From NCBI GenBank assembly GCA_021397835.1, contig JAJFZO010000151.1, positions 61,001 to 125,000 of the forward strand: a stretch of DNA of 64,000 nt, in the 5' to 3' direction. The stretch's first letter is position 1; each line of letters opens with the position of its first letter. Source of the DNA: Moringa oleifera (lineage: Eukaryota; Streptophyta; Magnoliopsida; Brassicales; Moringaceae). Below the pieces are notes generated by a model that made no database searches, had not been told where the DNA came from, and saw nothing but the letters and a program-made list of their open reading frames with translations. A program made the translations under genes and the position numbers. This document shows, piece after piece, positions 15,951 through 31,263 of the stretch.

Positions 15951-17476
15951 ATGGCAACCCTTCGAGTCGACGAAATTAATAAAAATTCTCCGCGAACGTA
16001 TTGAACAATATAATAGGAAAGTAGGGATTGAGAATATCGGTCGCGTAGTTCAAGTGGGGGATGGGATTGCTCGTATTATAGGTCTTGGTGAAATAATGTC
16101 AGGTGAATTAGTCGAATTTGCAGAAGGGACTAGAGGTATTGCTCTGAATTTGGAATCCAAAAATGTTGGGATTGTATTAATGGGCGATGGGTTGATGATA
16201 CAAGAGGGAAGTTTTGTAAAAGCAAACAGGAAGAATTGCTCAGATACCCGTGAGCGAGGCTTACTTGGGTCGTGTTATAAATGCTCTCGCTAAACCTATT
16301 GATGGGAGAGGCGAAATTGTCGCTTCGGAATCTCGCTTAATTGAATCTCCTGCTCCGGGTATAATTTCCAGGCGTTCTGTATATGAACCCCTTCAAACAG
16401 GGCTTATTGCTATCGATTCGATGATCCCGATAGGGCGCGGTCAGCGAGAGTTAATTATTGGGGACAGACAGACTGGCAAAACAGCAGTAGCCACAGATAC
16501 AATTCTCAATCAAAAAGGGCAAAATGTAATATGTGTTTATGTAGCTATCGGTCAAAGAGCATCCTCCGTGGCTCAAGTAGTAACTACTTTCCACGAAGAG
16601 GGGGCCATGGAATACACTATTGTAGTAGCTGAAATGGCGGATTCACCCGCTACATTACAATACCTCGCTCCTTATACGGGAGCAGCCCTGGCTGAGTATT
16701 TTATGTACCGCGAACGGCATACTTTAATAATTTATGATGATCTCTCCAAACAGGCACAAGCTTATCGCCAAATGTCCCTTCTATTAAGAAGACCACCCGG
16801 CCGCGAAGCTTATCCAGGGGATGTTTTTTATTTGCATTCACGCCTTTTAGAAAGAGCCGCTAAATTAAATTCTCTTTTAGGCGAAGGGAGTATGACCGCT
16901 TTACCAATAGTGGAGACTCAATCTGGAGACGTTTCTGCCTATATTCCTACTAATGTAATCTCCATTACAGATGGACAAATATTCTTATCCGCGGATCTAT
17001 TCAATGCCGGAATTCGACCTGCTATTAATGTGGGTATTTCTGTTTCCAGAGTAGGATCCGCAGCTCAAATTAAAGCCATGAAACAAGTAGCTGGCAAATC
17101 AAAATTGGAACTAGCTCAATTCGCAGAGTTACAAGCCTTTGCACAATTCGCCTCTGCTCTCGATAAAACAAGTCAGAATCAATTGGCAAGGGGTCGACGA
17201 TTACGGGAATTGCTTAAACAATCCCAATCAAACCCTCTCCCAGTGGAAGAGCAGGTAGCTACTATTTATACCGGAACGAGAGGATATCTTGATTCGTTAG
17301 AAATTGAACAGGTAAAGAAATTTCTAGATGAGTTACGTAAACACCTAAAAGATACTAAACCTCAATTCCAAGAAATTATATCTTCTAGCAAGACATTCAC
17401 CGAGCAAGCGGAAATCCTTTTGAAGGAAGCTATTCAGGAACAGCTCGAACGGTTTTCCCTTCAGGAACAAACATAA
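15951..17476 (+). CDS. atpA: ATP synthase CF1 subunit alpha, two frameshifts near the 5' end
   Basis: Encodes the alpha subunit of the catalytic head of chloroplast ATP synthase. The start is the ATG at 15951 (MATLRVDEI). The P-loop GDRQTGKT lies near residue 170 and the family signature [14 protein letters not shown] near 356. Two extra A bases break the frame: one in the run 15981-15985 (AATAAAAATTC) and one in 16223-16227 (GCAAACAGG). The span is 1526 bases, two more than the usual 1524 for 507 residues plus stop, so both are single insertions. From 16250 to the end the frame is clean. Codon 383 is TCA (Ser) within [10 protein letters not shown], matching a known grass editing site to Leu. 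Confidence 0.95.
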
Positions 17477-17572
17477 ATATAGCATACTCTTATTAGTATA
17501 AACTCGTGTTAGTAGAAGAGGAATCTTTGAGAAAGATTTTTCATTTGAATCATGCAAAAAAGTTTTCTTAGT

Positions 17573-17600
17573 TTTTAGTATAGTTATTTTAGTATAGTTA
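17573..17600. repeat. 14-bp tandem duplication
   Basis: Two exact 14-base copies of TTTTAGTATAGTTA lie between atpA and trnR-UCU. This is a typical slippage microduplication of a plastid spacer. Confidence 0.85.
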
Positions 17601-17625
17601 TTTAAAGAATAGATAGAAAAAAGAT

Positions 17626-17697
17626 TGCGTCCAATAGGATTTGAACCTATACCAAAGGTTTAGAAGACCTCTGTCCTATCCATTAGACAATGGACGC
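17626..17697 (-). tRNA. trnR-UCU: tRNA-Arg (UCU)
   Basis: A 72-base tRNA on the minus strand. It has acceptor stem GCGTCCA/TGGACGC, a D-arm around CTAATGGATAGG, anticodon loop CTTCTAA with anticodon TCT, and T-loop GGTTCAAATCC. It reads AGA codons in the plastid. It sits 149 bases after atpA on the opposite strand, next to the rearranged junction before rps14. Confidence 0.97.
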
Positions 17698-17847
17698 TTT
17701 CTTTCATATTTTCTTCTTTCTTTTATTTGTTCTCGGAACAAGAGAAAAAAGAAAAAACTGTTAGACCGAAACTCTTTTAGGAAAGAAAAACAAATCCATA
17801 TACCATATACAAATAGATGAGACATATATAAAAAAGAAGGAATATGG

Positions 17848-17921
17848 AGTGGGTAGTAGGTATCGAACCTGTAACCTCAAGGTTATGAGCTTTGTGAGCT
17901 ACCAAACAGCTCCACCTTCTT
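17848..17921 (-). pseudogene. chimeric trnfM/trnG tRNA relic
   Basis: On the minus strand the middle of this segment is trnfM-CAU-like: the D-arm GAGC...GTTTGGTAGCTC and anticodon arm CTCATAACC are kept. The 3' part (TTCGATACCTACTACCCACT) matches the T-arm and acceptor end of trnG-GCC better (TTCGATTCCCGCTACCCGCT). The T-stem has only three pairs and the acceptor halves (AAGAAGG and TACCCAC) do not pair, so a working tRNA is unlikely. A chimeric trnfM/trnG pseudogene is known from rice as a trace of the cereal plastid inversion; this lies at the equivalent place, between trnR-UCU and rps14. An automatic annotation may call it trnfM-CAU. Confidence 0.72.
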
Positions 17922-18083
17922 AAACTAAAGAGCGGGGAACTAGTGGATAAAAGGGGGTTGGATACGCCCCTCTACCATATCTATACAAATAGAATAGTCC
18001 ATTTATACAGAATGGTAAAGAGGGCTCTTCTACGATCATCAATTCCAGAAAAAACCATACAAATATGAAAGGGTATTTTATCC

Positions 18084-18395
18084 TTACCAACTGGATCTTG
18101 TTGCACCCGGTAACAAACATGCATAAACCATTTCTCGAAGTATGTGTCCGGATAGCCCAAAGTCTCGATAGTTAGCTCTAGGTCTTCCGGTTAAAAAACA
18201 ACGTCGATGAAGGCGTGTAGGTGCACTATTACGTGGTAGGGATTGCAATTTTTCTTGCATTTTTGTTTTTCGCTCAAACTCAAAGGGGAAACTTTGCTTC
18301 TTATCTTTTTTTTTGAGGATCGACGAATCAAATGATATTTTTGTTCTAATTTCTGCCGCTTCTTCTCCCTCTGAATCAAACTTTTTTTTTGCCAT
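18084..18395 (-). CDS. rps14: 30S ribosomal protein S14, compensating frameshift pair
   Basis: Encodes S14 of the plastid small subunit, 103 residues by length. The C-terminal part ([20 protein letters not shown] to the end GATRSSW) is normal. The open frame, however, starts [17 protein letters not shown], while the conserved sequence ([19 protein letters not shown]) lies in another frame over 18266-18381. One extra A in the run at 18382-18390 and one missing A in 18266-18270 shift about 40 codons and then restore the frame. Both changes are in homopolymers, so I read this as two run-length errors. In the corrected frame, codon 27 is TCA, a known grass editing site. It is first of the rps14-psaB-psaA unit in this orientation (last to be transcribed). 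Confidence 0.94.
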   Translation of the reverse strand: MAKKKFDSEGEEAAEIRTKISFDSSILKKKDKKQSFPFEFERKTKMQEKLQSLPRNSAPTRLHRRCFLTGRPRANYRDFGLSGHILREMVYACLLPGATRSSW

Positions 18396-18468
18396 AATGT
18401 GCCGTTCCTATTATTACCAAGTATATGGTTCTAATCCTAGATGAAAAATAAAAAAAAAAATAACTAAA

Positions 18469-20691
<2,223 letters not shown>

Positions 20692-20698
20692 CTAGCCA

Positions 20699-23579
<2,881 letters not shown>

Positions 23580-25571
23580 TTATTCAAATTCAAAGCGCTT
23601 CGTAATCTTCAACCAGTTCTGTGCTTCAATATAATTTCCCGGAGTAAGCGCTATAGCTTGTTTCCAATACTCAGCAGCTTGATCAAACCAAGCTTCCGCA
23701 ATTTCCGAATCACCCTGTAGAATGGCCTGTTCTCCTCGGTCGGAATAGGCAGTTCCTTCCCCTAGAACCGTACTTGAGAGTTTCCTACCTCATACGGCTC
23801 AGAAATTGCTATCTTAATTTCCCCTATCTTAACTGAATTTGATTTCTCAAAAATCAATCCAATTTCTTCTTGGGTTAAGCAGAAGAAGTTAATTACCTAA
23901 GTTTCAAACCCTAATTTTGATCAATAATCAGTTTGATCTTTTCTCCCACCTTCAGAAGAATGAAGCATAGATAGACCTATATCTTTCGTTCGAATTTTCT
24001 GAAAGGTAACTATCTCGGTTTCGTTTCTTTCATATATGAAATTTCTATAGAATCCTTGAAAAAGACTTTTTCCATAAGTAAAGAAAAAAGAACTTACTAT
24101 CTTTGGGATCTGATACTACACCGCTGCTTAATCCCTTAGTGGATCGGCTCTATTACATAAGCGGATTCCTAAATTTTGCCCCATATCATGGTATAATTAA
24201 GCAGTTTTTTTTTTTTAGTTGTATCGACCCAGTCGCTCACTAATTGATCTTTACGGTGCTTTCTCTATCAATTTGAGACTTTATCCATAGAGTAGTAGTA
24301 TAGGCTCTACTTTCTTCCTATTTTGATTCTCATGAAGTGTCCTTCCTTCCTACAGCTGATAGGGCAAAATCGTTGTTTTGACGATCCCTATGTAGAAAGC
24401 CCTTTTTTCTAGTATTTACTAGAAAATTTCATCCTTTCTTTTTTTTCTTCTTTCTATAGTGGAGATAGTCGCACGTAATGACAGATCACGGCCATATTAT
24501 TAAAAGCTTGCGGTAAGAAGGGGTTTCGTTCTAGCGCCCGGAAATAATATTCCAAAGCCTTTGTATGCTCTCCATTGCTTGTGTGTATAAGGCCTATGTT
24601 ATATAGTATATAACTTCGATCATAAGGATCAATTTCTAGTCGCGTAGCTTCGTAATAATTCTGCAAAGCTTCCGCATAATTTCCTTCGGATTGAGCCAAC
24701 ATCCGTTACGGTCGTTCATTCTATTCAAAAAATCTCCGTTCCAAAACCGTACATGAGGTTTTCATCTCATACGGCTCCTCCCTTCTGTACATAGTACTAA
24801 GCGCAAAATCTATAGAATGAAAATAGAATTAGTCCCATCTCATTATGGACCGAAAGGGGCTGGTATTTTTTCAAGAAATCTCTAGCCAACCTTCCCCCAA
24901 GAGGTTTTTCTTAACACCAATGAATTATATTAATGCTAGAGGAAAACGATAGCTCCAAGAATTTCTTTGTTCTCAACGCCTCCTATTTAGAGGAATTAGC
25001 CACTTCAACGACCTTTGATGGTTATAAGGGTATCCAAAGTACAAACCTGATGGCTGTTTGTTATCCCAACCATTCTTCCCAACCCTGATACCGATCAGGA
25101 AAGGGCTAATTTCTAACAAAGTTTTTCTCTTGTTGATTCCTATTTCGAGGTGTAGTGCTTTTTCCCCTATGCTGCCTATTGGTACTAGTAGAGTAGGATT
25201 GGCCTGTAATACAGAACCTATCCTGTAGGTGTAACCTTTCGCTCAATACTCAAATCTACAATTGAAGCATCTGAGGCCACATCAATCGAGGATACACGAC
25301 AGAAGGAATTGTTAGTTCACCTCACCTTCCCCAAGCGTGGGTTTTCTTTACTTATTTTGTTCTCTCTATGCAAACCCCCTCTCTTTCTCGTAAGACTGAG
25401 ATGTAGGTAGGGCTAAAAAAAACAAAAAAAAAAGAGTCAAATCGCACCATCTCTATAATAAGTAAATGCCCTTTTTTCCCCTGAGGTTGTCGGAATTATT
25501 TGCAATAAAATATTGGCTACAATCGAGGAGGTCTTATCAATGAAATTTCCATTTATACGGGATCTAGGCAT
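23580..25571 (-). CDS. ycf3: photosystem I assembly protein Ycf3
   Basis: A TPR protein required for photosystem I assembly at the thylakoid membrane (170 residues). Exons on the minus strand are 25448-25571 (124 bases), 24475-24704 (230) and 23580-23738 (159), the usual grass sizes. The protein starts [20 protein letters not shown] and ends [13 protein letters not shown]-type repeats include [20 protein letters not shown] and [19 protein letters not shown]. Codons 15 (TCC, Ser) and 62 (ACG, Thr) coincide with known maize editing sites to Phe and Met. Two group II introns interrupt it. Confidence 0.97.
23739..24474 (-). other. group II intron 2 of ycf3
   Basis: A 736-base intron beginning GTGCGAC on the minus strand and ending ...CCGAC. 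A domain V-like hairpin lies near 23765-23800, with GAGCC and GGTTC ends. No frame inside looks like a maturase. Confidence 0.9.
24705..25447 (-). other. group II intron 1 of ycf3
   Basis: A 743-base intron beginning GTGCGAT and ending ...CGTAAC. A clear domain V-like hairpin lies at about 24745-24777 (GAGCCGTATGAGATGAAAAC on the minus strand). No coding content. Confidence 0.9.
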
Positions 25572-26106
25572 AATTCCCAATCCATTCTATATAGAATTCT
25601 TTTCATTCTATCACAAAATAACATAAAAACAAAACATTCGATTCTTATAAATCGATCCATATGCTCTAAATGGATAAGAGAGGTATGGATTTTCCGCTCA
25701 GCTCAAATTGTCTCCTTTTCCTTCTGTTTCGACAAGAAGAGATATTAAATATTTGACTAAGATCAGCTATTTCGCGTTTTCAAAGTCATTAATTATCCCG
25801 TACCCTTTTTTATATTTAGATTGTACGGCGTAACGTACCTTATGCAAATAGAATTCTAGGGTTCCTTTATTTTCTTATGGAATAAGAAAAATTCTTCCAT
25901 TCTCTTTTTCTTTGGGTTTTCCCCAAAGAAAAACTTTTGAGGGAGCGGAATTCCTAGTAAAAAAAATCCTGGATCCTTCCACTTAGATGAAAAGGAATTT
26001 TTCCAATAGAGCCGTGGAATCCCCGAGCGGTTGTGGCTGTACCTGTACTGCAGGAATACGAAAACTCGCTATTCACTCAGTTTATTTTCCATAATAAGAT
26101 TATGTA
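25572..26106. other. ycf3-trnS intergenic spacer
   Basis: A 535-base AT-rich spacer between the divergent ycf3 and trnS-GGA. It would hold the ycf3 promoter and the trnS upstream region. At 25903-25935 a short inverted repeat (CTTTGGGTTTTCCCCAAAG) forms a compact hairpin. No gene seen. Confidence 0.65.
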
Positions 26107-26193
26107 GGAGAGATGGCCGAGCGGTTCAAGGCGTAGCATTGGAACTGCTATGTAGACTTTTGTTTACCGAGGGTTCGAATCCCTCTCTTTCCG
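26107..26193 (+). tRNA. trnS-GGA: tRNA-Ser (GGA)
   Basis: An 87-base class II tRNA with a long variable arm (CTATGTAGACTTTTGTTTAC). The acceptor stem is GGAGAGA/TCTTTCC, the anticodon loop TTGGAAC carries GGA, and the T-arm is GAGGGTTCGAATCCCTC. It reads UCC/UCU serine codons. Confidence 0.97.
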
Positions 26194-26473
26194 TTTCTCT
26201 TAATTCATCAACGTTACCGATCACAATGTATCAAATCAAATAACAATTTATTTCAGCAATAATATCTTTATTTAATAGAAATTCTCTATAGCAAATTACT
26301 GTGGTATGTAAAATACACATAGAGGAAATAACAAAAAAGAAAAAAGGATCCTAGGGTTAATCTATTTCTGCTAGGTGAATGGGAAAATACGAATTAAGAG
26401 CCTTAGGTCGATTTAGTTCGGGGAAAGGGGAAGAGGAAAAAAATTCTATGAACCTTTCCTTTTTTCGTTAAGT

Positions 26474-27079
26474 TCAAGTCTGACGAGAGTAATATTCTAC
26501 AACTAACAACTCATTTATTTTAAGACCGACCCACTTCCTATCTAGGATTTTTTGTACTAGTCCTTTATATTGCAATGTGTCAACCGTCAAATGCTTTGGC
26601 AATTTGCCCGGATCGGATGAAGCAATAGAGTTTTGAACCAGACGTTTTGATCTTTGGTTATCCTTCGTAGTAATAATATCTCGGGGTTTGCAACGAAAAC
26701 TTGGTATATCAACTATACGACCATTAACTAAAATATGTCTATGGTTAACTAATTGCCGGGCCCCAGGAATGGTTGAAGCCATACCCAATCGAAAAACTAT
26801 ATTATCCAAACGCATTTCAAGTAATTGTAGTAAAACCTGACCTGTTGACCTTTTTGCTTTTCCAGCGATATGTACATATCTAAGTAATTGTCGTTCTGTC
26901 AGACCATAATGAAAACGCAATTTCTGTTTTTCTTGAAGACGAATACGATATTGCTCTTTTTTCCCAGAATGGAATTTCTTTTTCAGATTACTTCCGGATT
27001 TAGGCGTTTTTCTAGTGAGTCCTGGTAAAGCTCCCAGACGGCGTATTTTTTTTAAACGAGGTCCTCGATAACGGGACAT
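26474..27079 (-). CDS. rps4: 30S ribosomal protein S4
   Basis: A 201-residue primary rRNA-binding protein of the plastid small subunit, full length and intact. It begins [20 protein letters not shown] and contains the S4 RNA-binding domain (about residues 89-150: [37 protein letters not shown]). It is transcribed toward trnS-GGA, with 280 bases between them. Confidence 0.98.
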   Translation of the reverse strand: MSRYRGPRLKKIRRLGALPGLTRKTPKSGSNLKKKFHSGKKEQYRIRLQEKQKLRFHYGLTERQLLRYVHIAGKAKRSTGQVLLQLLEMRLDNIVFRLGMASTIPGARQLVNHRHILVNGRIVDIPSFRCKPRDIITTKDNQRSKRLVQNSIASSDPGKLPKHLTVDTLQYKGLVQKILDRKWVGLKINELLVVEYYSRQT

Positions 27080-27388
27080 GAAGACTCCTTTTTTATTTTA
27101 TTGAAATTTCATTTTACACAATAAATTTCATTGTATTTACATTACAGAATACATCGAAATTAAAACAAAACTGAATTAAACTAAAGGATAAACAGAGTAA
27201 AATCTACTAAAGTACCACAAAAAATGGAATTTCATCAACATCTGGATTTTTTGTATATATATTATTTATTTTAATGTTTTGTATCTAGCAAAATTGTAAG
27301 GTAGAACGACATAATAGACCCTGGATTCTCCATTTAATTCGGAGAAAAAGAGAGATATTATTGTTCATGGAACATCGATAGAGAAAAA
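27080..27388. other. rps4-trnT intergenic spacer
   Basis: A 309-base AT-rich spacer on the 5' side of rps4. I see no gene and no strong hairpin; it should contain the rps4 5' leader. Confidence 0.65.
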
Positions 27389-27461
27389 AGCCGACTATCG
27401 GATTTGAACCGATGACCCTCGCATTACAAATGCGATGCTCTAACCTCTGAGCTAAGTGGGC
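27389..27461 (-). tRNA. trnT-UGU: tRNA-Thr (UGU)
   Basis: A 73-base tRNA on the minus strand. It has D-arm AGCTCAGAGGTTAGAGC, anticodon stem-loop CGCATTTGTAATGCG with TGT, and T-arm ATCGGTTCAAATCCGAT. The acceptor GCCCACT/AGTCGGC has one C-C mismatch, which is also tolerated in other plastid copies. Confidence 0.96.
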
Positions 27462-28304
27462 TTACATAACAGAAATAGTGTAACAAATAGAAATATATAT
27501 AGGAAATACATAAAATATCAGATCTTAATTATTAATCTTAGTTATTAACTAGTTCGAAATTTGAAGTTCTACTTAGAAAAAAAAAATACTAGAATTTTAG
27601 AAAGATAAAGTTAGCTTGATATGCTTAACTAAATGATATTCTTAAATAGGATTATAGAATTTATTATGATATTCTTAAATAGGATTATAGAATTTATTGA
27701 ACTTTCTTTTTATTTCTCTAATTCGCAAATCCATTTTTCTAATAGAATCTATTCCAATTTCTATATTAAATTTGATTTCAGATATTTTCAATTTGATATG
27801 GCTCGGACGAATAATCTAATACATAGAAAAGAATAATATATATGAATAATATAATAAAGAGAAAATGCCAATCTCTTGGCATTTTCATTCGATCATTATA
27901 TACCATTATATCCATTTTTTGAGATATTTTGTTTTTTTATTATTTGTTAATAATTTAAGGATTAATATTTCACTAAGGAGAAGATAGAATCATAGCAAAT
28001 GAAATTTCTAATTCTGATTAGAAAAAAAAAGAATGAATATCAAGCGTTATAGTATGATTTTGAATACTCTAAAAAAGGAAGGAGGGGGGTGGGGGAGAGA
28101 AAAACTTTTGGATATATTGATTCCGATTGAATTACAAATATATCAACGATAGAATCAATTCAATTCTGAATTGCAATAAGCGGGGTCTCTCAAAGAGAGA
28201 CGAGCTGCTAGACTACGTCGAATAATGAATTCAATGATTCAAAAAAAAAACTAAGAGATGGGTGAAATTACACAAGGAATCCTGGTTTCAAAGAAAAGGA
28301 AAAT
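27462..28304. other. trnT-trnL intergenic spacer
   Basis: An 843-base AT-rich spacer. It holds an exact 33-base tandem duplication (27633-27698) and a hairpin at 27861-27886 with a 10-bp stem (GAAAATGCCA/TGGCATTTTC). A G-rich run, GGAGGGGGGTGGGGGAG, is at about 28080-28097. No gene supported. Confidence 0.75.
27633..27698. repeat. 33-bp exact tandem duplication
   Basis: Two identical 33-base units, starting ATGATATTCTTAAATAGGAT and ending AATTTATT, lie head to tail. Exact identity suggests a recent slippage or unequal exchange event, useful as a lineage marker. Confidence 0.92.
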
Positions 28305-28932
28305 GGGGATATGGCGAAATCGGTAGACGCTACGGACTTGATTGTATTGAGCCTTGGTATGGAAACCTGCTAAGTGGTAACTTCCAAATTCAGAGAAACC
28401 CTGGAATTAAAAATGGGCAATCCTGAGCCAAATCCCTTTTTTGAAAAAACAGGTGGTTCTCAAACTAGAACCCAAAGGGAAAGGATAGGTGCAGAGACTC
28501 AATGGAAGCTGTTCTAACGAATCGAGGTAATTACGTTGTGTTGGTAGTGAAACTCCCTCTAAATTAGAGAAAGAAGGGCTTTATACATCTAATACACACC
28601 TATAGATACTGACATAGCAAATGATTAATCACAGAACCCATATCATAATATAGGTTCTTTATTTATTTATTTTTTAGAATGAAATTAGGAATGATTATGA
28701 AATAGAAAATTCTGAATTTTTTTAGAATTGTTGTGAATCCATTCCAATCGAATATTGAGTAATCAAATCCTTCAATTCATTGTTTTTGAGATCTTTTAAA
28801 AAGTGGATTAATCGGACGAGGATAAAGAGAGAGTCCCATTCTACATGTCAATACTGACAACAATGAAATTTCTAGTAAAAGGAAAATCCGTCGACTTTAT
28901 AAGTCGTGAGGGTTCAAGTCCCTCTATCCCCA
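28305..28932 (+). tRNA. trnL-UAA: tRNA-Leu (UAA), split by a group I intron
   Basis: Exon 1 is 28305-28339 (35 bases, GGGGATATGGCG...GGACTT) and exon 2 is 28883-28932 (50 bases, AAAATCCGTCGAC...TATCCCCA). The intron interrupts the anticodon after its first base, giving UAA once spliced. The acceptor GGGGATA/TATCCCC and T-arm GAGGGTTCAAGTCCCTC are perfect. It precedes trnF-GAA in the same direction. Confidence 0.97.
28340..28882 (+). other. group I intron of trnL-UAA
   Basis: A 543-base intron in the anticodon loop. The upstream exon ends in T and the intron ends in G, as for group I introns. Core-like segments include GGGCAATCCTGAGCC (P/Q elements) and GGATAGGTGCAGAGACTCAA (R/S elements). 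This is the only group I intron of land-plant plastids. No endonuclease frame. Confidence 0.92.
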
Positions 28933-29294
28933 AACCCTCTTTTATTTACTAACCCTAGTATTTATCCTTTTTTTTCTTTTATCAATGGGTTTAAGATTCA
29001 TTAGCTTTCTCATTCTACTCTTTCACAAAGGAGTGCGAAGAGAACTCAATGGATCTTATGCTATTCATTAAAATGGATCTTATGCTATTCATTAAATAGA
29101 TTTCTTTTTATTAGAGTATCGGCAAGGAATCTCGATTATTAATTAGATTTTTAAGTATTATTAAGTAAGCCATCCACAATGCATAGGACTACCCTCTCAC
29201 ATTTCCAAATTTGGAATAGAATACTTTATTGATTTTTTAGTCCCTTTAATTGACATAGATGCAAATACTCTACTAGGATGATGCACAAGAAAGG
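28933..29294. other. trnL-trnF intergenic spacer
   Basis: A 362-base spacer holding an exact 24-base tandem duplication at 29049-29096. No gene or trnF pseudogene copy is visible. Confidence 0.7.
29049..29096. repeat. 24-bp exact tandem duplication
   Basis: Two identical 24-base units beginning ATGGATCTTATGCTATTCAT lie in the trnL-trnF spacer. They look like a simple slippage duplication. Confidence 0.92.
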
Positions 29295-29299
29295 GTCAG

Positions 29300-29336
<37 letters not shown>

Positions 29337-29367
29337 CGTGTCACCAGTTCAAATCTGGTTCCTGGCA
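29295..29367 (+). tRNA. trnF-GAA: tRNA-Phe (GAA)
   Basis: A 73-base tRNA with acceptor GTCAGGA/TCCTGGC, D-arm AGCTCAGTTGGTAGAGC, anticodon loop ACTGAAAAT with GAA, and T-arm CCAGTTCAAATCTGG. It stands 362 bases after trnL-UAA. Confidence 0.98.
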
Positions 29368-29938
29368 CAGAAAAAAAAGGATCTACCGAATATATTGATA
29401 CAAATACCCCGAGATGGATTGGGATACATATTCATTAATAATCTAGATAGTATAGACTAAGTAGATAAATCTCTAAACACTTCTTTTTTTTTTCTTTTTA
29501 GAAAAGGATTAAAATCTCTGGTTCTTTTCTTTATGGTATAGAAGGAGGTGAGATTAGGTGCCTTTTTCTTCTTTTTTGCATTTCTTATTAATTTTGTATT
29601 CCGCTATTCCAAAGAATTTTTTTTTTATTCTTGCTTATCTTACTTTCCTAGTTGTTCTAAGTAATGGTAATGCGCGCGGTACAAAGTTCGTGGTAGGAAC
29701 TTCTTTGAGTCATTGTACTTTTCTGTTCATACGAAGGAAATGAATATGTGATTTTCCAAACTGGAAAATCGAAATGAAGCCCTTTTTTGCTCAGTCTATC
29801 TGGACCTTTTTGTATAATAGGAATTAATTAGAATATAATAGGTATTTCGTTTCGTCTAGGAATAGAACGTAAAAATATTCCTTGACTTGAATAAAATCCG
29901 GAGTTGTGTTGTATAAGTGAGCATGAATTTATTATCAT
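29368..29938. other. trnF-ndhJ intergenic spacer
   Basis: A 571-base spacer between convergent trnF and ndhJ. It has a small hairpin at 29750-29770 with a 9-bp stem (GATTTTCCA/TGGAAAATC), a candidate 3'-end element of the ndhJ-K-C messenger. The open frame over 29558-29743 has no recognisable content. Confidence 0.65.
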
Positions 29939-30418
29939 TCAATGAGCATCTTGTATTTCATAGAAATTGGGGGTTATATAGTCCTTACGTAAGGGCCAGC
30001 CTATCCAACTTTCAGGCATTAAGATACGTTTAAGGCGTGGATGATTATCATAAGAAATTCCCACCATATCATAAGACTCGCGTTCTTGAAAATCGGCACT
30101 TCTCCAAACCCAGAAGACAGACGGGATTCTAGGATTATCCTTTTGGGCAAAGACTTTTATGCATACTTCTTCTGGGTTATCTATACCATACTGTATTCTC
30201 GTAAGATGATACACGCTAGCTAAAGATCCACCGGGTGCTACGTCATAAGCACATTGGGAACGTAAATAATTGTAACCATATACATATAAAATGACAGCAA
30301 TGGAATCCCAATCCCCTGCTTTTATTTGTAAAGTCTCTATTCCTCGGTGATCGAAGCCCAAAGATCTATGAACCACCTCATGTTTGACTAGCCAATTAGA
30401 TAACCAACCCTGCTGCAT
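29939..30418 (-). CDS. ndhJ: NDH complex subunit J
   Basis: A 159-residue hydrophilic subunit (30-kDa type) of the chloroplast NADH dehydrogenase-like complex, which drives cyclic electron flow around photosystem I. I chose the ATG at 30418 ([20 protein letters not shown]), the conserved start; 12 in-frame residues upstream are not family-like. The signature [20 protein letters not shown] is present near the C terminus. It is last in the ndhC-ndhK-ndhJ operon. Confidence 0.97.
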   Translation of the reverse strand: MQQGWLSNWLVKHEVVHRSLGFDHRGIETLQIKAGDWDSIAVILYVYGYNYLRSQCAYDVAPGGSLASVYHLTRIQYGIDNPEEVCIKVFAQKDNPRIPSVFWVWRSADFQERESYDMVGISYDNHPRLKRILMPESWIGWPLRKDYITPNFYEIQDAH

Positions 30419-30516
30419 TGTCTTGATCTCTCCCCCTTTGTATAAATATTTCACATTTCAAATGCAAGTTTTAAAGATTGCACTGCTCTTTCTTTTTCTG
30501 CACAAAAGAACCCCTC

Positions 30517-31263
30517 CTAATTCACTAATTTGGAGGAAGATACTGGACTTTTGGATTTGAAAAAAGTTTCAGAAGATATATCTAAAGTAGATGGTGATTG
30601 ATAGAGCAATTCTTGCTCGTAAGTTCCAGTATGAGTACTGCGCCGAACATAAAGCTTGTGACTGGTAGTAAAACATCGATTTTTCTTTTGACTTTGACAT
30701 AGAGTTCGATCCTCAACTATTTCTCGCGATATCTTTTTACGAAGTTTTGTTAGGGCATCTATAACAGCCTCTGGTTTAGGTGGGCAACCCGGCAAGTAGA
30801 CATCCACAGGAATTAACTTATCAACTCCTCGAACAGTACTATAGGAATCCGTACTGAACATTCCCCCTGTAATAGTACAGGCTCCCATAGCAATGACGTA
30901 TTTTGGTTCAGGCATTTGCTCATATAATCGCACTAAAGAGGGAGCCATTTTCATTGTTACCGTACCGGCTGTTAAAATTAGGTCCGCTTGCCTAGGACTT
31001 GACCTTGGTACCAATCCATAACGATCAAAGTCGAATCGTGAGCCTATTAATGAAGCAAATTCAATGAAACAACAACTGGTACCATATAGAAGGGGCCATA
31101 AACTGGAGAGTCTTGACCAATTCGAAAGATCATTTGGTGTAGTTGAAATAACGGAATTGGAACTTGTTTGGTCAAGTAACGGAAACTCAATCAAACTCAT
31201 AACTGTCTCAATGGAATCTTTTCCTTCTTTTTTTTTTTTGTCTGAATATTCAGTTAAGACCAT
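30517..31263 (-). CDS. ndhK: NDH complex subunit K
   Basis: The 248-residue [4Fe-4S] subunit (N2-type) of the chloroplast NDH complex. Cluster cysteines are in [21 protein letters not shown] and [11 protein letters not shown]. The start at 31263 ([17 protein letters not shown]) overlaps the end of ndhC by 10 bases; a second possible start is [11 protein letters not shown] about 20 codons in. The overlap suggests coupled translation with ndhC. Confidence 0.96.
   Translation of the reverse strand: MVLTEYSDKKKKEGKDSIETVMSLIEFPLLDQTSSNSVISTTPNDLSNWSRLSSLWPLLYGTSCCFIEFASLIGSRFDFDRYGLVPRSSPRQADLILTAGTVTMKMAPSLVRLYEQMPEPKYVIAMGACTITGGMFSTDSYSTVRGVDKLIPVDVYLPGCPPKPEAVIDALTKLRKKISREIVEDRTLCQSQKKNRCFTTSHKLYVRRSTHTGTYEQELLYQSPSTLDISSETFFKSKSPVSSSKLVN

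Noticed and set aside
29558..29743. Open frame of 61 codons between trnF and ndhJ
   Set aside because: Hydrophobic low-complexity sequence with a non-ATG start; no known gene at this place.
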